NCBI RefSeq assembly: GCF_003346715.1
Contig: NZ_QQPQ01000008.1
Span: 1 to 64,000 of the forward strand
Source of the DNA: Oceanispirochaeta sp. M1
Lineage (GTDB): Bacteria > Spirochaetota > Spirochaetia > DSM-2461
Reading direction: 5' to 3'
DNA length: 64,000 bases
Below are positions 9,047-18,473 of the stretch, piece after piece. Under the pieces are notes generated by a model. That model worked only from the letters and a program-made list of their open reading frames with translations, was not told the origin of the DNA and made no database searches. The position numbers were made by a program, and so were the translations under genes. Positions within the stretch are counted from its first letter, which is position 1; the number at the start of each line of letters is the position of its first letter.

Positions 9047-9938
9047 AATGTACCCATCTCTTCTGTCCCCGGAATTGAATCCAGGTGACGATCATAATTA
9101 CTATCAAAAGACCCATAATGACAGATGAAGCATAGGCTTTGTCCATCAGTTCGAACCCTTTCTGATAATAGTAGCGAACCAGGGTTCTGGTGCCGGGATA
9201 GGCCGGGTTGGAGTTATTGGATTCAAACATCATATAGATCAGGTCGAACTGTTTCAGACCGTTGATTACACTGGTGATGACAACAAAGAAAATAGAGGGA
9301 GTCAGCAGAGGAAGGGTTATGCTGAAGTAGCTTCGCAGGGGGCTGGCACCATCAATTGTAGAGGCTTCGTAGTACATTTTCGGAATTCCCTGAAGACCTG
9401 CCAGCAGAATAATCATGTTATAACCGACAGACGACCAGATGGCTATGGCGGCTATGGAGATGAGAGACCAGGCGGGATCTGTGTTCCAGGAAGGACCTTG
9501 TATATAGACCATTCCTAAAAGCTGGTTCAGAATCCCATAATCGGCGTTATAGATCCAGCGCCAGATCATGGCTACGGCTGCCGGAGCGGAAACGACGGGA
9601 ATGAAAAACAGGGTTCGGAACAGACTTCGAGCCTTGATTCCCGTATTAAGAAACTGAGCTGTTATCAGAGAAAAAAACACTCCCAGGGGGACAGTATAGA
9701 GGGTAAAGAGAACTGTGTTCCTCATGGACAGCCAGAAATCGGGATCACTGATCAATTCATAGTAATTGCCCAGGCCCTCCCATTTGAACTGCCCAAAGTC
9801 TCCTGAACTGCAGAGACTCAGGTAGAACGATTGTATCATTGGCCATAGGTTCAGAATTACCAGCCCGATGACTGTGGGTAATATCATAAAATAGCCCCAT
9901 CCGATGTTACTCAGACGGCGCTTCATTTTTTTATTCAT
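9036..9938 (-). CDS. sugar ABC transporter permease, MalF/UgpA type
   Basis: Permease of 300 aa with six transmembrane segments and the EAA motif in YYEASTIDGASPLRSYFSI (about 190-208). It pairs with the MalG-type protein to form the channel of a CUT1 importer. It starts 73 bases after the binding-protein gene, a usual layout that gives lower expression than the binding protein. An alternative Met lies five codons in (MNKKMKRRL). Confidence 0.93.
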   Translation of the reverse strand: MNKKMKRRLSNIGWGYFMILPTVIGLVILNLWPMIQSFYLSLCSSGDFGQFKWEGLGNYYELISDPDFWLSMRNTVLFTLYTVPLGVFFSLITAQFLNTGIKARSLFRTLFFIPVVSAPAAVAMIWRWIYNADYGILNQLLGMVYIQGPSWNTDPAWSLISIAAIAIWSSVGYNMIILLAGLQGIPKMYYEASTIDGASPLRSYFSITLPLLTPSIFFVVITSVINGLKQFDLIYMMFESNNSNPAYPGTRTLVRYYYQKGFELMDKAYASSVIMGLLIVIMIVTWIQFRGQKRWVHYGD

Positions 9939-10011
9939 GGAGTAAAGTTCCTGTCAGAAATTCCCGGGAGCAAATACTCCCGGGGTAAAATTGATTCTTG
10001 AAGAAATCCTA

Positions 10012-11262
10012 TCAGTCGCTGAGTACTTCGTTGACTCTGTTGGCTATGACACGACAGCCTTCTTTGACACCGATTTCATTATTCATGATTTTGACCATGG
10101 TCTCTTTTTCGAACTGGAGATACTGGGGTGATTTTTTACTGAATGGGTAGACAAATCCATCTCCCAGCTGTTCAACAAAGGCATTCAGGTTGAAGTCTTT
10201 GTTGTAATCGATCCAGGGTTTCTGGGTTCCTTCATATGCGGGAATTGCAGAACCTTCGGCAGCACTGATCAGCTGAGCTTCCTTGCTTCCCAGATATTCA
10301 ACAAATCTCCAGGCGGCATCGGGAGCCTGACTGTCTGCGGCAACTGAGTTGGCAAGACCGTTATAGACAGTGGCTCTTCTTTTACCCATGGGGAGTACTG
10401 CCAGATCGGCAATCTGTGATGTTATCTCATTTTTTGTCAGCCAGGTAACATTCCAGGCTCCGGTGAAATACATGGCCAGTTTGCCGGATGAGAACATGGC
10501 ATTGGGCTTGGTATCGGCCATCTGCTGAACTGTGGGAGATATTTTGTACTTATGAATCATGTCATAAAGATGCTGTATGGCAGCAATAGTCTCAGGACTG
10601 TCAAAACCGGAGCGGTTTTTCTCGTAGTCGATAATGGTTCCATTATTCTGGAGGATATAGTTATAGTATACTTCCTGTCTGTCGACTGCTGCTGCATATC
10701 CATAGACTCCGTTCTCTGCATCTGTCAGCTTCTGAGCTACTTCAACCATTTTATTCCAGTCCCAGCTGGCATCGGGATAGGTTATGCCGGCGGCATCGAA
10801 TATTTCTTTATTATAGACAAGACCGATGGTGTCGAAGTCTTTGGGAACTCCGTAGTGTTCGTCTCCAATTGTATATAATTCTGTAACACCTGCAGGGTAT
10901 TTGCTCATATCCAGACCGGCTGATTTAATCCGGTCGCTCAATGGCATCAATTTTCCTGCATCGGCATACTTATAAAAACGAGTGACATGCATCCAGAAAA
11001 CATCGGGCATGTTTCCACCGAGGGTTGCAGCCTCAAGTTTTGTCCAGTAATCACTCCAGCTGGATACCTGGAGTTCTACGGTGATGTCGGGATTTTCAGC
11101 CATAAATGCATCGGCCATTGCTTTCATGCCGGGCTCCTGGTTTTTATCCCAGAATGCATAGCTGATAGTCTGAGATCCGTCGGTTTTGGCCTCCTGCTGT
11201 CCATTGGCCCACAACGAAACACTTAGTAGTAGGGAAAGTAGAATAAATGCTGTTTTTTTCAT
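10012..11262 (-). CDS. extracellular sugar-binding protein (family 1)
   Basis: Solute-binding protein of 416 aa, the substrate-capture component of the importer. The signal peptide is MKKTAFILLSLLLSVSLWA, cleaved near LWA-NGQQ. It has no lipobox cysteine; the LFANG/LWANG ending is common in spirochaete binding proteins. The body has SBP_bac_1 traits (FWDKNQEPGMKAMADAF near the N-terminus; MFSSGKLAMYFTGAWN in the middle). The ATG at 11262 lies nine bases after AAGGAGG. A TTG three codons upstream abuts the Shine-Dalgarno and is rejected. The ligand cannot be read from sequence; the operon's GH4 enzyme suggests an alpha-linked galactoside or related sugar. Confidence 0.93.
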   Translation of the reverse strand: MKKTAFILLSLLLSVSLWANGQQEAKTDGSQTISYAFWDKNQEPGMKAMADAFMAENPDITVELQVSSWSDYWTKLEAATLGGNMPDVFWMHVTRFYKYADAGKLMPLSDRIKSAGLDMSKYPAGVTELYTIGDEHYGVPKDFDTIGLVYNKEIFDAAGITYPDASWDWNKMVEVAQKLTDAENGVYGYAAAVDRQEVYYNYILQNNGTIIDYEKNRSGFDSPETIAAIQHLYDMIHKYKISPTVQQMADTKPNAMFSSGKLAMYFTGAWNVTWLTKNEITSQIADLAVLPMGKRRATVYNGLANSVAADSQAPDAAWRFVEYLGSKEAQLISAAEGSAIPAYEGTQKPWIDYNKDFNLNAFVEQLGDGFVYPFSKKSPQYLQFEKETMVKIMNNEIGVKEGCRVIANRVNEVLSD

Positions 11263-11390
11263 TAAAAACAACCTCCTTAATATTGTAGCTTTATTGTAAG
11301 AGCAGTATTACCAATGCAATAGATAGGAATTTATATGAAAAGGGACACAACAGTTCTGTTGTATTTGCAATGAGAAAGTAATATGGTTTC

Positions 11391-12944
11391 TTATATTATG
11401 ATTTCGTGTATTCTGTTCCGATAATCCCGTGGGCTGACTGATGTCATGGTCTTAAATATGCGGCTGAAATATTTTTCATTCTGAAACCCGGCAAGTGAAG
11501 CAATTTCGTATATGCGGTATTCCGGGTGGTGTATTAATAGGTCTTTTGCCCTTTCTATTCTTCTTTTGCTCAGATAGTCGCTGAATTTTTCCTCTGTTTT
11601 ATCTTTGAACCAGCTGCTGAAATAGGTTCTGCTTAAACCCGTATGTTCGGCTACCTCCGAGAGGGTTAGGGGTGAGGCCAGATGGTCGTCCAGATAGGAA
11701 AGTGTTCTGCTTATCAGGGCAATGGGCAGGTCATTGCCACGGCTGTTCAGGGCTGATAGATTTTCGAGGAGCAGCTCTTTTAATTCTTCTGGAGAGCCGT
11801 GTTTCCATAGTGTTTCGGTCTGAAAAGGGGAGGGGTTAAATTCAGGGTTTTCCACGGCTCTCTTTGTATGTTTCTGATTTATGACATCTGCAGCTCTTAG
11901 AGCCAGATATTTTAACAATGAGGCATCCTTCCGTCTGAGAATTTCTTCAAAAAGATTATTCAGTCTGAGTTCTATTTCTTCCCGGCTGTGTGCGGGTGCA
12001 AGGAGCTTTTCTGTATCGTTATAGAATGACTCTACATTCTCATCTTTCCGGGATTGCAGAGTTGGATCTTTCTGAAAGCAGCAGATCTGAGTCGTATGAA
12101 AAAAGCTCTGCCAGAGAATGTTTTTAACTTTTTGATAACCCATGTAGAGATAGTTTGGATCCTTTGTTATCTCTCCTACTGCTATGAATACGCTGGTGTG
12201 GATGTAGGTCTTCAGAGCACTCTGCAGCTGTCTGAATTTCAGTCTGATTAAATCATCATACAATTCATCCGAATTACCATAAAAAAGGAGAATCCAGTGC
12301 ATACTTTCCTGGCTTCCATCGTAAAAGAAGACTTTATCCGGAGTGAGAATCCCTGTTGCCAGCTGATATATTTTGTATTTTTGGTGACTGTCAGTATTGG
12401 CATCTTTGATCTGAAGGATTGAGACTCGATAGGAGAGATCTTCATACCCTTCGGGTAAACACAGTGATTTCCTTTCTCTTGATTTTGAGGATGGGGCAAA
12501 AATGAATTCCTTCAGACTATTCTGCAGAAGGAGGGGGTTCCGGTCCTGGATACTCTGGTGCAGTCTGTTCTCCAGTTTTTCGCTGACCGACAGTAGAAAC
12601 TGCCGAAAATTATCTTTGTTCAGATCAGATTTAAGAATATAGTCGCAGGCTCCATTTCTCATGGCCTCCCTTGTATAATCGAAATCATCATGATTACTGA
12701 GAATCGCAATGAGACCGCTATAGTTCTGCTCCCTTAAATCTTTCATCAGTTCAATCCCATTTTTCTCGGGCATCAGAATATCTGTAATAATGATATCGGG
12801 TTGAATCGTCTGCCATATATCCAAAGCCTCTCTGCCGTTTGCCGCTTCACCGGCCAGGAAAAAGCCTTCCGCTTCCCAGTCAACCAGCATCTTAATGCCC
12901 ATTCGGACCAATAATTCATCATCCACCAGCATGACACGGATCAT
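11391..12944 (-). CDS. YesN-type response regulator, REC plus AraC HTH
   Basis: Response regulator of 517 aa. The receiver domain (1-120) has the acidic pair D8/D9 and the phosphoacceptor D55 in IIITDILMPEKNG. A variable middle region follows. A double helix-turn-helix AraC domain fills the last hundred residues (SEVAEHTGLSRTYFSSWFK; EIASLAGFQNEKYFSRIFK). Its start overlaps the sensor-kinase stop by four bases, so the two are one two-component pair. The likely targets are the promoters of the downstream transporter genes and of the operon itself. Confidence 0.94.
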   Translation of the reverse strand: MIRVMLVDDELLVRMGIKMLVDWEAEGFFLAGEAANGREALDIWQTIQPDIIITDILMPEKNGIELMKDLREQNYSGLIAILSNHDDFDYTREAMRNGACDYILKSDLNKDNFRQFLLSVSEKLENRLHQSIQDRNPLLLQNSLKEFIFAPSSKSRERKSLCLPEGYEDLSYRVSILQIKDANTDSHQKYKIYQLATGILTPDKVFFYDGSQESMHWILLFYGNSDELYDDLIRLKFRQLQSALKTYIHTSVFIAVGEITKDPNYLYMGYQKVKNILWQSFFHTTQICCFQKDPTLQSRKDENVESFYNDTEKLLAPAHSREEIELRLNNLFEEILRRKDASLLKYLALRAADVINQKHTKRAVENPEFNPSPFQTETLWKHGSPEELKELLLENLSALNSRGNDLPIALISRTLSYLDDHLASPLTLSEVAEHTGLSRTYFSSWFKDKTEEKFSDYLSKRRIERAKDLLIHHPEYRIYEIASLAGFQNEKYFSRIFKTMTSVSPRDYRNRIHEIII

Positions 12945-14701
12945 AAGCGTTCTCCTTCAATAATAATTGTACAGAGTCCACCGCTCTCTGTGTTTTCCAG
13001 TTTCAATACGGAGGATTCACCGTAGTGCAGTCGAAGACGGTTTCGGATATTCTGAAGAGATACTCCATTTCCTTTACTGGGGATGGTGCTCCCTTCTTCC
13101 CAGGCCCGGAGAATATCTTTGTCAAATCCCCGTCCGTTGTCAGCAACCATACAGATGAAGCCTTTGTCCTGTTTTCTACAGCAGATATCAACACAGCCTT
13201 TCTCATCTGTAAAGGCATAAAGAAGGGCATTCTCAACCAGAGGCTGGATAATAAGTTTCGGTACAGGGAGGGAGGCACAATCCTGCTCAATGCTTATAGT
13301 CAGATCATATTTCTCAGGAAATCGGAAATTCTGTATAGTCATGAATTTTTGGATATTATCCATTTCCTGACTCAGAGGGATCATCTCTTCATGTTGATTG
13401 ATATTGTTTTTCAAGAGGCTGGTCAATGCACTGACCATCTCAACAATTCCATCATTTCCTTTAATCAGGGCCATCCATTTTATAGAATCAAGGGTGTTGT
13501 AGAGAAAATGGGGCTTAATCTGAGCTTGAAGAGCCTTCAGTTCGGCACTCCTCTTCTCCTCCTGGTTCCTTAAAAGACGCTGCTGGTAATCCTGCATCCT
13601 TGTCATCATATGATTAAATGAGCGCTCCAGAGCTCCCACTTCATCGGACTGTTCTTCAGGAACTGAGAGACTGAACTGCTTATCCTCAAAGCGATGCATC
13701 TCCTTTTCCAGTCTCTTAATAGGCCTGGTAATCCGTGAAGAGAGAAGTGAACTGACAAACAGAGTGATCAGTAGAGAGATTATCAGGCTGAAGATGAAAA
13801 ATTGTCTATGCCTGTTGACCGGAGCCATAAGTTCGGATTTGAGAATTTCTTCTAAAAGAAGTATTCCATCTTTAGATGCTGAATAGACATACCAGTACTC
13901 TTTTTTTCCTATGGACCTGGCGACATGACCTTCATTCTGAAAGGAGAGCAACTCATCCTTGTTCAGTGAAGGCCCCTTGTGTATAAACGGGAAGAGTATG
14001 TCTCCATTTTTGTTGTAAAGATAAAGCTGACGGTTTTCATCGCTGGGAATATGAAGGATGATATTTTCAAAAATAGTAAAATAGTCGAGAGATACCAGAA
14101 TCATGGCCTGAAACTTACCGCTACGGTCGCTCAGAGGATGAACCAGAGTGATGTACTGAGTCCTTTGCTCCCTTTTTCCCTTTGTATCATCTTCTGTCTG
14201 ATCAGGGAGAGTCAGAGAGCTGAAATCCCTGACATCCATATAAATTAAAAGTGGAGTTCCGGTCTCAATAACCTGCCGATACCAATGACTCTCCCGAATT
14301 TCCTTTTCTTTTATGTCGTAGGTATAGGTTGTGGAAAGAATTCCCTTCTCAATTGGAAGCATTGTAATGGACATAAGCCCCACCCTTCTACTGATATACC
14401 GCAGTAGAGTATTGGTTAAATCGTGTCCATTTGTATCGATATCCTTAAGTTTTTCTATAAACTCTTCGTCTGTTTCCAGGTCCTTAATTACGTAGGACAT
14501 TTGTTCAAACTGGGAATTTAGATTTTGTCTGACCAGGTTCAGGGTTGTGGCGGCTTCGCTGAGAACCAGGTTTTCGATGGAATTGCTTGAGGTTAATAGA
14601 AGTGAAGTTCCCTGTGTGAACAGCAGGATTGTGCTGACCAGGGAAATTGTCAGAAAAAGCCGGTTTCTCAAGCTCTTCTGTACCCAGTTTTTCAGGCCCA
14701 C
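12941..14701 (-). CDS. YesM-type membrane sensor histidine kinase
   Basis: Kinase of about 586 aa. It has one transmembrane helix near residue 20, an extracellular sensor region (about 40-295), a second helix (about 300-320), a HAMP linker, the His_kinase domain with H399 in QAQIKPHFLYNTLDS, and a HATPase domain (VENALLYAF, DNGRGF, GNGVSLQNIRNRL). This is the architecture of kinases that sense extracellular sugars or cell-wall stress. I prefer the GTG at 14701 (AGGA seven bases upstream) over the TTG one codon earlier. It signals to the response regulator encoded next. Confidence 0.94.
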   Translation of the reverse strand: MGLKNWVQKSLRNRLFLTISLVSTILLFTQGTSLLLTSSNSIENLVLSEAATTLNLVRQNLNSQFEQMSYVIKDLETDEEFIEKLKDIDTNGHDLTNTLLRYISRRVGLMSITMLPIEKGILSTTYTYDIKEKEIRESHWYRQVIETGTPLLIYMDVRDFSSLTLPDQTEDDTKGKREQRTQYITLVHPLSDRSGKFQAMILVSLDYFTIFENIILHIPSDENRQLYLYNKNGDILFPFIHKGPSLNKDELLSFQNEGHVARSIGKKEYWYVYSASKDGILLLEEILKSELMAPVNRHRQFFIFSLIISLLITLFVSSLLSSRITRPIKRLEKEMHRFEDKQFSLSVPEEQSDEVGALERSFNHMMTRMQDYQQRLLRNQEEKRSAELKALQAQIKPHFLYNTLDSIKWMALIKGNDGIVEMVSALTSLLKNNINQHEEMIPLSQEMDNIQKFMTIQNFRFPEKYDLTISIEQDCASLPVPKLIIQPLVENALLYAFTDEKGCVDICCRKQDKGFICMVADNGRGFDKDILRAWEEGSTIPSKGNGVSLQNIRNRLRLHYGESSVLKLENTESGGLCTIIIEGERL

Positions 14702-14833
14702 CAATATTCCTGAAGGTCTGATTTAAGGATTTCTGCAGCTCCAGGGCCGGTGGGGACAATGATTAATACGTTTTCCATTTTTTTTATCATAGCAGAGAAC
14801 TCCTACTTGTCAATTCCAGGAATTACCAGCCTG

Positions 14834-14870
14834 GGAATACACTGCTCCTATTCCTGGAACAGTGTATTCC
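14834..14870. repeat. perfect 11-bp inverted repeat before the kinase gene
   Basis: GGAATACACTG and CAGTGTATTCC are separated by 15 bases that themselves contain ATTCCTGGAA. A second, weaker repeat (ATTCCAGG / CCTGGGAAT) lies just left. It sits between the GH4 stop and the kinase start on the leftward operon. No T-run follows on either strand, so an operator or an mRNA-stabilising hairpin is more likely than a terminator. Confidence 0.6.
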
Positions 14871-14954
14871 GGCTGTTGATCCCCTATGTATAAAATAGAA
14901 ATCATGAGATGAATTGCCTGAGTAGAGAACTCTCATCCTTTCCTCAAGCACTTT

Positions 14955-16358
14955 TTACTGATTGGCCTTTGCAGGGTCGGTGTGCGTTCCCACCTCAGCT
15001 TCAGGTTCCATCTCATATACAAGCGGTTTGTCTTCAGGGATTGCACCATTCATACAGGGCGTCCATTTTTTATGGGCTTCCATCAGTTCACGGGTCATGC
15101 CACGGATCTGGTCAAGGGTACAGCTCATGGCTGTCAGAGGATCCATTGTCATGGCCTGGAATAACTGCTCTGCATCACCGTTCTGTGTTGCCAGGACCGC
15201 GAGTTCCTGAACACTCATCTGCATTCGGTTGATCGCAGCAAGATGAGGAGGAAGGCTCCCGACATGAAGGGGTTGAATACCATTCTTATTAATAAGGCAG
15301 GGGACTTCCACGACGCCGTCATAGGGCAGATTCTCAATAAGGCCGTCGTTCATAACATTTCCATATATTACCGTATCTTCGCCGGTTTCTATGGCATGGA
15401 TTATCTGGGAACCATATTCACGGCTTCTTTTCAGGTCGATAGGATCTTCCCAATCGGCCATCTTCTGCATCTGTTTTTTCCAGTCCGGTCTATCGTAGAG
15501 GGTCTTGATGAAACCATGGCCGCCATTCCATTCAGAATACTCTCCCGGGCAATATCGTTTTACTGTTTCTGCATCTTTCCGGAACCAGGAATTATATTCG
15601 GAGACATGCCCGCTGGATTCGGTGACAGGGTAACCAAGGTGTTTTACATATTCCATACGAGCTGAGTCGCCATACCATATTTCCGGTTTGACGGCCAGTT
15701 CCCTGATTCGAGGGAGGAGATCCCTGCCGTTATGTTCAAATTTGGTAAACCAGGCCTCATGATTGATTCCGGCACACTTGAAGTTGATCTCTTCCAGAGG
15801 AATTTCCAGGCGCTTTGCCCATTTATCGGCTGTACTCTGTACGGAATGGCAGAGACCTACATACTGTATTTCCGGGGCCTCCTCAATAAATCCTTTTGAA
15901 AGCATACCCATGGGATTGGTGTAGTTCAGAACAACAGCTTCCGGACATATTTTCTTAATATCCCTTGCCATACTCTCCAGTATCGGGAGGGTTCTTGCAC
16001 AGCGCATAATCCCACCCGGGGTCAAGGTATCACCGATGCACTGGTCAATTCCGTATTTGGCGGGAATATCGATCTCTTTCTCTATTGCTTCATAACCTCC
16101 GACAAGTATGCTGATAATCACATAATCGGCATCTTTCAAGGCCTCTGATCTGTTAGCATAGGAGGATACAGTTGCTTTACTATATTTCCCCTCCTTGAAG
16201 ATCCTTTCTACGATTTCTTGGGCATATTTCAGACGAATGGGGTCCGTATCCACAAGTTTAAAATTACAACTCTGCAGTTCCGGATAACTCAATATATCAG
16301 CTGTGAGCCGACTGGAGAAAACCAGGCTTCCGGCGCCGACAATTACGATGTTTGCCAT
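14955..16358 (-). CDS. glycoside hydrolase family 4, alpha-galactosidase-like
   Basis: NAD+- and metal-dependent glycosidase of 467 aa. The N-terminal Rossmann motif is VIVGAGSLVFSSRL. The signature NYTNPMGML is followed by the substrate-class motif CHS (172-174 counted from the upstream ATG), which in GH4 goes with MelA-type alpha-galactosidases and related non-phosphorylated substrates; phospho-glycosidases have CD or CN there. The histidine of INHEAWF (H202) is the other metal ligand. A strict alpha-glucosidase or glucuronidase is not excluded. GAGG is seven bases before the ATG at 16358; the ATG two codons earlier is too close to it. First gene of the operon, divergent from an AraC regulator. 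Confidence 0.9.
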   Translation of the reverse strand: MANIVIVGAGSLVFSSRLTADILSYPELQSCNFKLVDTDPIRLKYAQEIVERIFKEGKYSKATVSSYANRSEALKDADYVIISILVGGYEAIEKEIDIPAKYGIDQCIGDTLTPGGIMRCARTLPILESMARDIKKICPEAVVLNYTNPMGMLSKGFIEEAPEIQYVGLCHSVQSTADKWAKRLEIPLEEINFKCAGINHEAWFTKFEHNGRDLLPRIRELAVKPEIWYGDSARMEYVKHLGYPVTESSGHVSEYNSWFRKDAETVKRYCPGEYSEWNGGHGFIKTLYDRPDWKKQMQKMADWEDPIDLKRSREYGSQIIHAIETGEDTVIYGNVMNDGLIENLPYDGVVEVPCLINKNGIQPLHVGSLPPHLAAINRMQMSVQELAVLATQNGDAEQLFQAMTMDPLTAMSCTLDQIRGMTRELMEAHKKWTPCMNGAIPEDKPLVYEMEPEAEVGTHTDPAKANQ

Positions 16359-16364
16359 ATTCAT

Positions 16365-16484
16365 ACCTCTTCTTTGTGTTTTGATTTTCCTCGTTTGTAT
16401 ATTGATTGTATGGTCTATTTTTTCAGTTGAATACTGTTAATTTGTTGTTTTATTATGGCAAAATTAGTAAATATACAGTAAAAA
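16365..16484. promoter_or_regulatory. divergent control region between GH4 and araC
   Basis: AT-rich spacer of 120 bases. TACTGTTAA (plus strand, near 16430) and TACTGTATA (minus strand, near 16475) form widely spaced inverted sites that could bind an AraC-type dimer. A possible GH4 -10 (TACAAT, minus strand, near 16408) lies between them. Confidence 0.35.
16472..16477 (+). promoter_or_regulatory. -10 element of araC (leaderless geometry)
   Basis: TATACA ends seven bases before the ATG at 16485. No Shine-Dalgarno is present and the -35 region is poor, as expected for an activator-dependent promoter. Confidence 0.4.
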
Positions 16485-17321
16485 ATGGTTATGCGAAGCA
16501 ATCGACTTTTCCATTTTCTCAATGATGCTCCTCAAATGCAGCTCCTTTTTTACGGCGATGAGAGATGTGTCCCCTCCCATGAATATGGTGGATACCGACC
16601 CTACCTGCTGTTTCATATCGTGTATCGTGGCAAGGGTCGTTTTCAAACAGATCGCCGGTCTTGGCTGTTGGAAAGTGGGGACTGCTTTGTTATTTTCCCT
16701 GATCAACATCATCTTTACAGGGCTGATTCCAGGGAACCATGGCACTATTTCTGGCTGGGATTGGATCGCTCATTTGCTCCTTATCTGGAGAAGATCGGAA
16801 TCAACAGCGAACGGCCTATATTAAAGACAGAAAGAGTTGAATCCATATTTCATCTTTATGAGGAAATGATTATGGGAAGTGAAGAGTCCTCAGCTTCCCG
16901 GGAGATGGAAGACTATGCCCTGGCTTTTAGAATCATGGCGGATCTTCTGAAGAGTCACAATGAGCAATTTCCAACATCCCGAGAAACTTCCCGGGCTCCT
17001 CATGTGGTGATGATGCGTAACTATATCGACAATTATTTTCAGACCCCCATTAACGCCGGAGATGTGGCCGATTATGTTCATTTGGAGCGGAGTTATGCAT
17101 CCAGACTTTTTAAGGAGGGAACCGGGATTGGTATTGCTCAGCATCTTCGGGCAAGGCGCTTGAAGGAGGCCAGGAAATTTTTGGAAGAGGGATTTTCAAT
17201 CAAACAGGCAGCCTATTCCTCCGGCTTTCAGGTTTATGAGAATTTCCTAAAGCTTTTTAAGAAAAGCTACGGAATTACTCCAGGTATGTATAAAAAGTCT
17301 CAGGGGAAATACCTGGAATAA
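16485..17321 (+). CDS. AraC family transcriptional regulator with cupin sensor
   Basis: Regulator of 278 aa with an N-terminal cupin sugar-sensing domain (LLFHIVYRGKGRFQT and ESGDCFVIFPDQHHLY) and a C-terminal AraC helix-turn-helix (about 180-275, VADYVHLERSYASRLFK and IKQAAYSSGFQVYENFLKLFK). It is divergent from the GH4 operon, so it most likely controls it in response to a sugar. The operon thus has two regulators, one intracellular and one a membrane two-component pair. No Shine-Dalgarno is seen before the ATG at 16485; a second ATG is two codons in. Confidence 0.92.
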   Translation: MVMRSNRLFHFLNDAPQMQLLFYGDERCVPSHEYGGYRPYLLFHIVYRGKGRFQTDRRSWLLESGDCFVIFPDQHHLYRADSREPWHYFWLGLDRSFAPYLEKIGINSERPILKTERVESIFHLYEEMIMGSEESSASREMEDYALAFRIMADLLKSHNEQFPTSRETSRAPHVVMMRNYIDNYFQTPINAGDVADYVHLERSYASRLFKEGTGIGIAQHLRARRLKEARKFLEEGFSIKQAAYSSGFQVYENFLKLFKKSYGITPGMYKKSQGKYLE

Positions 17322-17447
17322 CCGGAAAATTACAAAAGCCGTAAATTTGTGCTTTTATGATTTCTCCACTGTCTCATTCTTAATATTTACATATTTTTTA
17401 TTACAATGAGCCTTGTTCTAAAGGATTGTAATGTCGATGATTAGGTA

Positions 17448-18110
17448 GTGAAGTCAAAAATATTATACTGTTCAATTTTACTATTCCTTGTCTCAACGGT
17501 TTTACTGACTGCAACAGATAATTCTGTCAGTCTTTCTATAATCAGAACAATGGCGGAATCGCGGGATCCCAACCAGAAGCTGGAAGCTGTACACAGCCTT
17601 GAAAACATGATTGCCAAAGGAATGATGAGCAGCGAGGATGGTGATGGTGTATTGAGTATATTGACCTTCCTTGCCTGTGAAGGGATTGTTAATATCAGTA
17701 TCGACAGTTTTCATATTGATAATGATCACAGTCAGGTCCGTAATGAAGCGGTAAGAGTTCTTGGTGAAACAGATCATCCCGGTGCTGTCGAATCTTTGGT
17801 TACAGTGATATTGAATGAGCCTATTACATATGTCCTTTCTACTGCCGTTACCTCATGTGGCCAGCTGGGAATGGGTAATAAAAAAATGAATGCTGCATTT
17901 TACCTGATTTTGACTGGAAAGAAAGAAGCCTATATTTCAGATGCTCTTGTTTATAATACACTTCTTGCCATAAAGCAGATTATGAAGGTTGATGATTCAT
18001 TGATGATATCCAGTATCCTTCGGGACGGAGTGATTCATGTAGCTGATACAGAGTCGGGATTCATAAGAAAGACCCGTCAACTTGCTGAAGAGATACTTGC
18101 TGATAAATAG
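17448..18110 (+). CDS. secreted HEAT-like repeat protein, unknown function
   Basis: Protein of 220 aa starting at a GTG. It has a signal peptide (SILLFLVSTVLLTAT) followed by helical pairs resembling HEAT or Armadillo repeats (VRNEAVRVLGETDHPGAVESL, then LSTAVTSCGQLG). I do not recognise a family. Proteins of this kind in spirochaetes are usually periplasmic with unknown partners. The Shine-Dalgarno is weak (AGG close to the GTG). It stands alone between araC and htpG. Confidence 0.7.
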   Translation: MKSKILYCSILLFLVSTVLLTATDNSVSLSIIRTMAESRDPNQKLEAVHSLENMIAKGMMSSEDGDGVLSILTFLACEGIVNISIDSFHIDNDHSQVRNEAVRVLGETDHPGAVESLVTVILNEPITYVLSTAVTSCGQLGMGNKKMNAAFYLILTGKKEAYISDALVYNTLLAIKQIMKVDDSLMISSILRDGVIHVADTESGFIRKTRQLAEEILADK

Positions 18111-18467
18111 CTGATTATAAAATGAGAGGGGAAGACTTTCTATTCGATGTTTTTATGCCTGAGCATAAGGAAAATCAGTTGCCCCTAACCGTATTTCCTC
18201 ACCGATAATAGATTACCTTCCCCGCAGGAATGAAAGTGATTCATACTTAATAATAGTTCATTATTTAATTATTTTCTTGAAAATCCTGAAAATTCGTACC
18301 TTTTTGTAATTTTATCTGAAATCCCCAGCCGAATTCTCACATAGAAGTCAAAGTCATTATTGCCTGTCGAGCAGAAACTTATTACTTTATACTCCATAGA
18401 AACTATTTCTGCCTTAATTCTGTGGCGGGATGGAAAAAACTCATTTTATTTATTGTGACAAGGAGAC
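18111..18467. other. intergenic region before htpG
   Basis: A 357-base AT-rich stretch with no credible ORF. It holds a candidate htpG promoter at 18360-18388. No CIRCE element (TTAGCACTC-N9-GAGTGCTAA) is present, so HrcA control of htpG is not supported. Confidence 0.6.
18360..18388 (+). promoter_or_regulatory. candidate htpG promoter
   Basis: TTGCCT (18360-18365), 17 bases, TACTTT (18383-18388). It leaves a leader of about 80 bases. The -10 is a moderate match. Confidence 0.35.
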
Positions 18468-18473
18468 ATGTTC

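Noticed and set aside
13025-13573. 182-codon plus-strand ORF inside the sensor kinase
   Set aside because: It is antisense to the kinase ATPase domain and has no start signals.
18111-18467. CIRCE operator before htpG
   Set aside because: The TTAGCACTC-N9-GAGTGCTAA pattern is absent.
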